A stretch of DNA of 64,000 nucleotides. Source: Rhodospirillales bacterium (GTDB taxonomy: Bacteria; Pseudomonadota; Alphaproteobacteria; Rhodospirillales; Casp-alpha2). Under the pieces are notes generated by a model. That model was not told where the DNA came from, did no database searches, and worked only from the letters and a program-made list of their open reading frames with translations. Shown here in pieces: positions 61,532-64,000 of this stretch. Every line of letters starts with the position of its first letter. Position 1 is the stretch's first letter. Location of the stretch: assembly GCA_023145215.1 (NCBI GenBank), contig JAGLED010000001.1:217776-281775 (forward strand), read 5' to 3'. The position numbers were made by a program, and so were the translations under genes.

Positions 61532-62248
61532 ATGAAAGAGCAGCACTTCCTCGACCCGAACACGATCACGCCGGACAACGTGCCGCGCGTCGACTATCAC
61601 ATGCACACGGATTACACCGACGGCCGCCACAGCGCCGAGGACATGCACGCCGCCGCCGTCGATTGCGGCCTTGAGGCGATCCTGTTCAGCGAGCACGCGC
61701 GCAAAAGCAGCGGCGAGTGGTTCGGCGAGTTCGCGGCGCGTATCCGCGCCCTGCCGCAGGACGAGTGCCGCGCCTTTGTCGGTACCGAATGCAAGGCCGA
61801 CGGTTTCGGCGGCGAGATCGATACCGCACCTGAGGTTTCCGACCATTGCGACCTGATCATGTGCAGCGTCCACCGGTTCCCGGACGGCCAAGGCGGGTTG
61901 CGCGAATTCAGGGATGTGCCGGCAGACGAGGCGCTCGATATCGAATACCGCCTGTCGCTGGCGGTGCTGGAGAACCCCGAGGTCGACATCCTGGGCCACC
62001 CGTTCGGCATGTCGTTGCAGCGCTACCGGAACGACCCGGGCGAAGAACGTTGGCGCGCGGTGATCGAAAAGGCGGCCAAGCACGATGTCGCCATAGACAT
62101 CAGCGGGCGCTACCACCCGAACCTCTGGCAGCTGATCGAATGGTGCCGCGATGCCGGGACGAAAGTCACACTGGGGTCCGATGCGCACCACGTCAACGAG
62201 GTCGGCCTGATCACCCGAAAACTTCAGGGCGAGGAGCGCAGCGCGTGA
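61532..62248 (+). CDS. PHP-domain hydrolase
   Basis: A 238-residue PHP (polymerase and histidinol phosphatase) enzyme. Metal ligands are in 'DYHMHTDYTDGRHSAEDM', 'GLEAILFSEHAR', 'FVGTECKAD', 'DILGHPFGM' and the C-terminal 'TLGSDAHHVNEVG'. PHP enzymes hydrolyse phosphate esters or cyclic phosphodiesters. Its place directly after neuB and in GTGA overlap with an ATP-grasp gene suggests a role in the same pathway, for example dephosphorylating an intermediate. The substrate is unknown. Confidence 0.87.
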   Translation: MKEQHFLDPNTITPDNVPRVDYHMHTDYTDGRHSAEDMHAAAVDCGLEAILFSEHARKSSGEWFGEFAARIRALPQDECRAFVGTECKADGFGGEIDTAPEVSDHCDLIMCSVHRFPDGQGGLREFRDVPADEALDIEYRLSLAVLENPEVDILGHPFGMSLQRYRNDPGEERWRAVIEKAAKHDVAIDISGRYHPNLWQLIEWCRDAGTKVTLGSDAHHVNEVGLITRKLQGEERSA

Positions 62249-63282
62249 CGCACCGCGTTCTGGTCACCGGTGCGGGCAGCGGCGTCGGCAACGGTATCGT
62301 CAAGGCGTTGCGCCTTGGCGGCCTGCCGCTGACCGTTATCTGCAGCGATATCGCACCGCTGAATGTCGGCTTGTTCCGTGCCGACGAGACCGTGATCTGG
62401 CCGAAAGTAGAAGCGCCGGAAGCCCTCGACACCATCACCCGGAGCCTCAAGGAACGCGCCGTCGATATCGTACTGATCGGCTCCGAATACGATCTCGCGT
62501 TTTTTGCCGAACACCGGGACCGGATTGAAAGCGAGACCGGCACCCGCATCGTCGTTTCTCCTGCCGAGACGATCCGCATGGCCAACGACAAATGGCTGAC
62601 GTCGCGGTTTCTGGTCGACAACGGTCTCGCACATCCGAAAACGTTCCTGGCCGAAAGCCTCGACGATGCGCTGGCGGCGGCGGCGGAACTCGGTTACCCG
62701 CTTATGCTCAAGCCCCGCGTCGGGACGTCGTCCCGTCATGTCCACGTGATCCGCGATGAAGCATCGTTGAAGCAGATTTATCCGGGCGTCCCGGCGCCGA
62801 TCGTGCAGGAATTGCTGGATACCCCGAGCGCGGCGTTCAAGAACGAATATACCGCGACCGTCTTCAAGACCGCGTCGGGCGGCGTACTCGGTCCGTTCGT
62901 CGCCCGGCGCACCCTCAAGGGTGGCGATTCCTGGAACCTCGAGGTGGCCCCCTTCGAAGCCGTGCATCCGTTGTTGCTGGATGTCGCCAATGCGCTGCCG
63001 GCGATGGGCACCTTGAACGTGCAACTGGTCCTGACCGATCGCGGGCCGGTGCCGTTCGAAATCAACGCCCGCTTTTCCGGCACCACGGCGGTGCGCGCGC
63101 ACTACGGCTTCAACGATCCCGACATGGCCGTCCGCCATTTCCTTTTGGGCGAGGACCTGGACCTGCCGGTAATCGGCAAGGGTCTGGCGCTCCGGTATAT
63201 GGAAGAAGTATTCATCGACGGCGTCGACGCCGCGAACGCCGCCGACGGTTTCGGCAAGGGCGTGGTGCACGCATGGTTCTGA
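62245..63282 (+). CDS. ATP-grasp ligase
   Basis: 345 residues from the GTG at 62245. The N-terminal pre-ATP-grasp fold 'VLVTGAGSGVGNGIVKALRL' is CarB-like. The ATP-grasp core has 'MANDKWLTSRFLVDNG', 'PLMLKPRVGTSSRHVHVIRD', 'PIVQELLDTPSAAFKNEYT' and the metal site 'PVPFEINARFSGTT'. Such ligases join a carboxylate to an amine or amino acid. In a nonulosonate cluster it may add an acyl or amino-acid substituent to a carboxylated sugar; this is inference. It is coupled to the PHP gene and overlaps the next epimerase by 10 bases. Confidence 0.88.
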   Translation: MTHRVLVTGAGSGVGNGIVKALRLGGLPLTVICSDIAPLNVGLFRADETVIWPKVEAPEALDTITRSLKERAVDIVLIGSEYDLAFFAEHRDRIESETGTRIVVSPAETIRMANDKWLTSRFLVDNGLAHPKTFLAESLDDALAAAAELGYPLMLKPRVGTSSRHVHVIRDEASLKQIYPGVPAPIVQELLDTPSAAFKNEYTATVFKTASGGVLGPFVARRTLKGGDSWNLEVAPFEAVHPLLLDVANALPAMGTLNVQLVLTDRGPVPFEINARFSGTTAVRAHYGFNDPDMAVRHFLLGEDLDLPVIGKGLALRYMEEVFIDGVDAANAADGFGKGVVHAWF

Positions 63283-64000
63283 ACCGCGTCCTCGTCACAG
63301 GTGCGTCGGGAATGGTCGGCGCCCATACCTGCGAAGCCCTGGCGGCGCGCGGGATCGGAGTCGTCGCCACGTCGCGAAGCCGACCCTCGGATTTACCCGA
63401 TGGGGCGGACTGGATCGCGTTCGATCTCGCGGACCGGAACTCTACCGGTGACTACCAGGCCGCGTTTGGCGATGTGGACGCCGTCGTCCATTGCGGTGCG
63501 TTCGTGCCGCGCCCGGGCCTTGCCTCCGACGCGCGCACCATGATCGACGTCAACGCTGGCGCCTGCCACACCCTCGGCTCATGGGCGCAGAATGTCGGCG
63601 CGCATATGGTCTATATTTCAGGCGCTGCGGTCTACGCCGACCCGGATGCACCGGCGATCACCGAAAGCGCACCGACCGGCTACAACAACGCCACCGGTCT
63701 TTACGGTGCCAGCAAGCTGATGGGCGAAATGGTGTTCGCCGATCTTGCCCGTCAGGGTTTGACGGTGACCTCGCTCCGCGCGTCGGCGGTTTATGGGCCC
63801 GGCCTGCCGGACGGCAAGATGATTCCGAAATTCCTCAAGGCGGCGGCTGGCGGCGAGACCATCGCGCTCAGCCCGCCGGTCGATGACCGGGTTGATCTGG
63901 TGTTCGCCGGCGATGTCGCGAAAGCGGCCTGCCTGGCTATCGAGCGCAAGCAGGCGGGCGTCTTCAATATCGGCGCGAATGTTCTGCACAGTGTCACCGG
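63273..64000 (+). CDS. NAD-dependent epimerase/dehydratase (3' truncated)
   Basis: Starts at the ATG 63273 and stays open to the window edge (242 full codons), so it is absent from the track. 'VLVTGASGMVGAHTCEAL' binds NAD. 'VYISGAAVYADP' (Ser) and 'YGASKLMGEMVFADL' (Tyr-x3-Lys) are the catalytic residues, and 'VDDRVDLVFAGDVAKAACLA' is the C-terminal substrate part. It is a second nucleotide-sugar SDR of the glycan cluster, overlapping the ATP-grasp gene. Confidence 0.9.
   Translation, partial: MVLNRVLVTGASGMVGAHTCEALAARGIGVVATSRSRPSDLPDGADWIAFDLADRNSTGDYQAAFGDVDAVVHCGAFVPRPGLASDARTMIDVNAGACHTLGSWAQNVGAHMVYISGAAVYADPDAPAITESAPTGYNNATGLYGASKLMGEMVFADLARQGLTVTSLRASAVYGPGLPDGKMIPKFLKAAAGGETIALSPPVDDRVDLVFAGDVAKAACLAIERKQAGVFNIGANVLHSVT

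Overview
The window reads as a chromosomal segment of a GC-rich alphaproteobacterium, most likely a Rhodospirillales-type organism. The evidence is gene order and content. hemC-hemD-Mic60/mitofilin-hemY, DUF1674 (SDHAF4-like) beside htpX with rsmB and a heparinase-fold gene nearby, and an exbB-exbD-exbD-tonB set are all typical of that class. Assignment below class is inference. Almost the whole window is ordinary, densely packed coding sequence. I see no phage, transposase, CRISPR array or rRNA.

Layout. 1-2.4 kb: tail of a sensor kinase, then three exported or lipoprotein genes of unknown role, closed by a strong terminator. 2.5-10.8 kb: tRNA-Ala(CGC), yggT, DUF167, folD, two transporters facing each other, rlmN, argG and small unknown genes. 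10.9-20.2 kb: an AAA ATPase with DUF4143, a UDG-family enzyme, a Bax-like glucosaminidase, a sirtuin, a coupled LMW-phosphatase/ketosamine-kinase/HAD set, thpR, an aldo-keto reductase, FIST and a TesA-like esterase. 20.2-26.9 kb: a YbbAP-like ABC exporter, a Bax-inhibitor-1 protein, and a sensor kinase paired with a solute-binding protein. 27.0-31.4 kb: a TonB energy-transduction operon and a divergent AraC regulator, with two nearly identical Fur-like boxes between them. 31.5-38.1 kb: tRNA-Thr(CGT) and a long minus-strand operon hemC-hemD-mic60-hemY-deacetylase-acyltransferase. 38.2-46.2 kb: tsaD, gpsA, YciI, EVE, Rieske, acs, a TPR protein, DUF1674 and htpX. 46.2-50 kb: the assimilatory sulfate operon cysH-cysD-cysNC behind a very AT-rich leader. 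50-53 kb: rsmB and a heparinase II/III-like gene, then a 146-bp element with perfect inverted ends.

53.1-64 kb is the accessory region. It holds pgl-tviB on the minus strand, manC, a winged-helix/Rossmann regulator, a NusG/RfaH-like paralog, and then a tightly coupled operon of epimerase, neuC, neuB, PHP enzyme, ATP-grasp ligase and a second epimerase (cut by the window edge). Together these suggest synthesis of a nonulosonic-acid (sialic-acid-like) surface glycan. Two DNA signals make its control interesting. Three tandem GTTC-N7-GAAC dyads lie upstream of the regulator pair, and an ops-like GCGGTAGC motif on a hairpin lies between the NusG paralog and the biosynthetic operon. This suggests a local initiation plus antitermination control circuit. 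I regard it as the best candidate for an undescribed system here.
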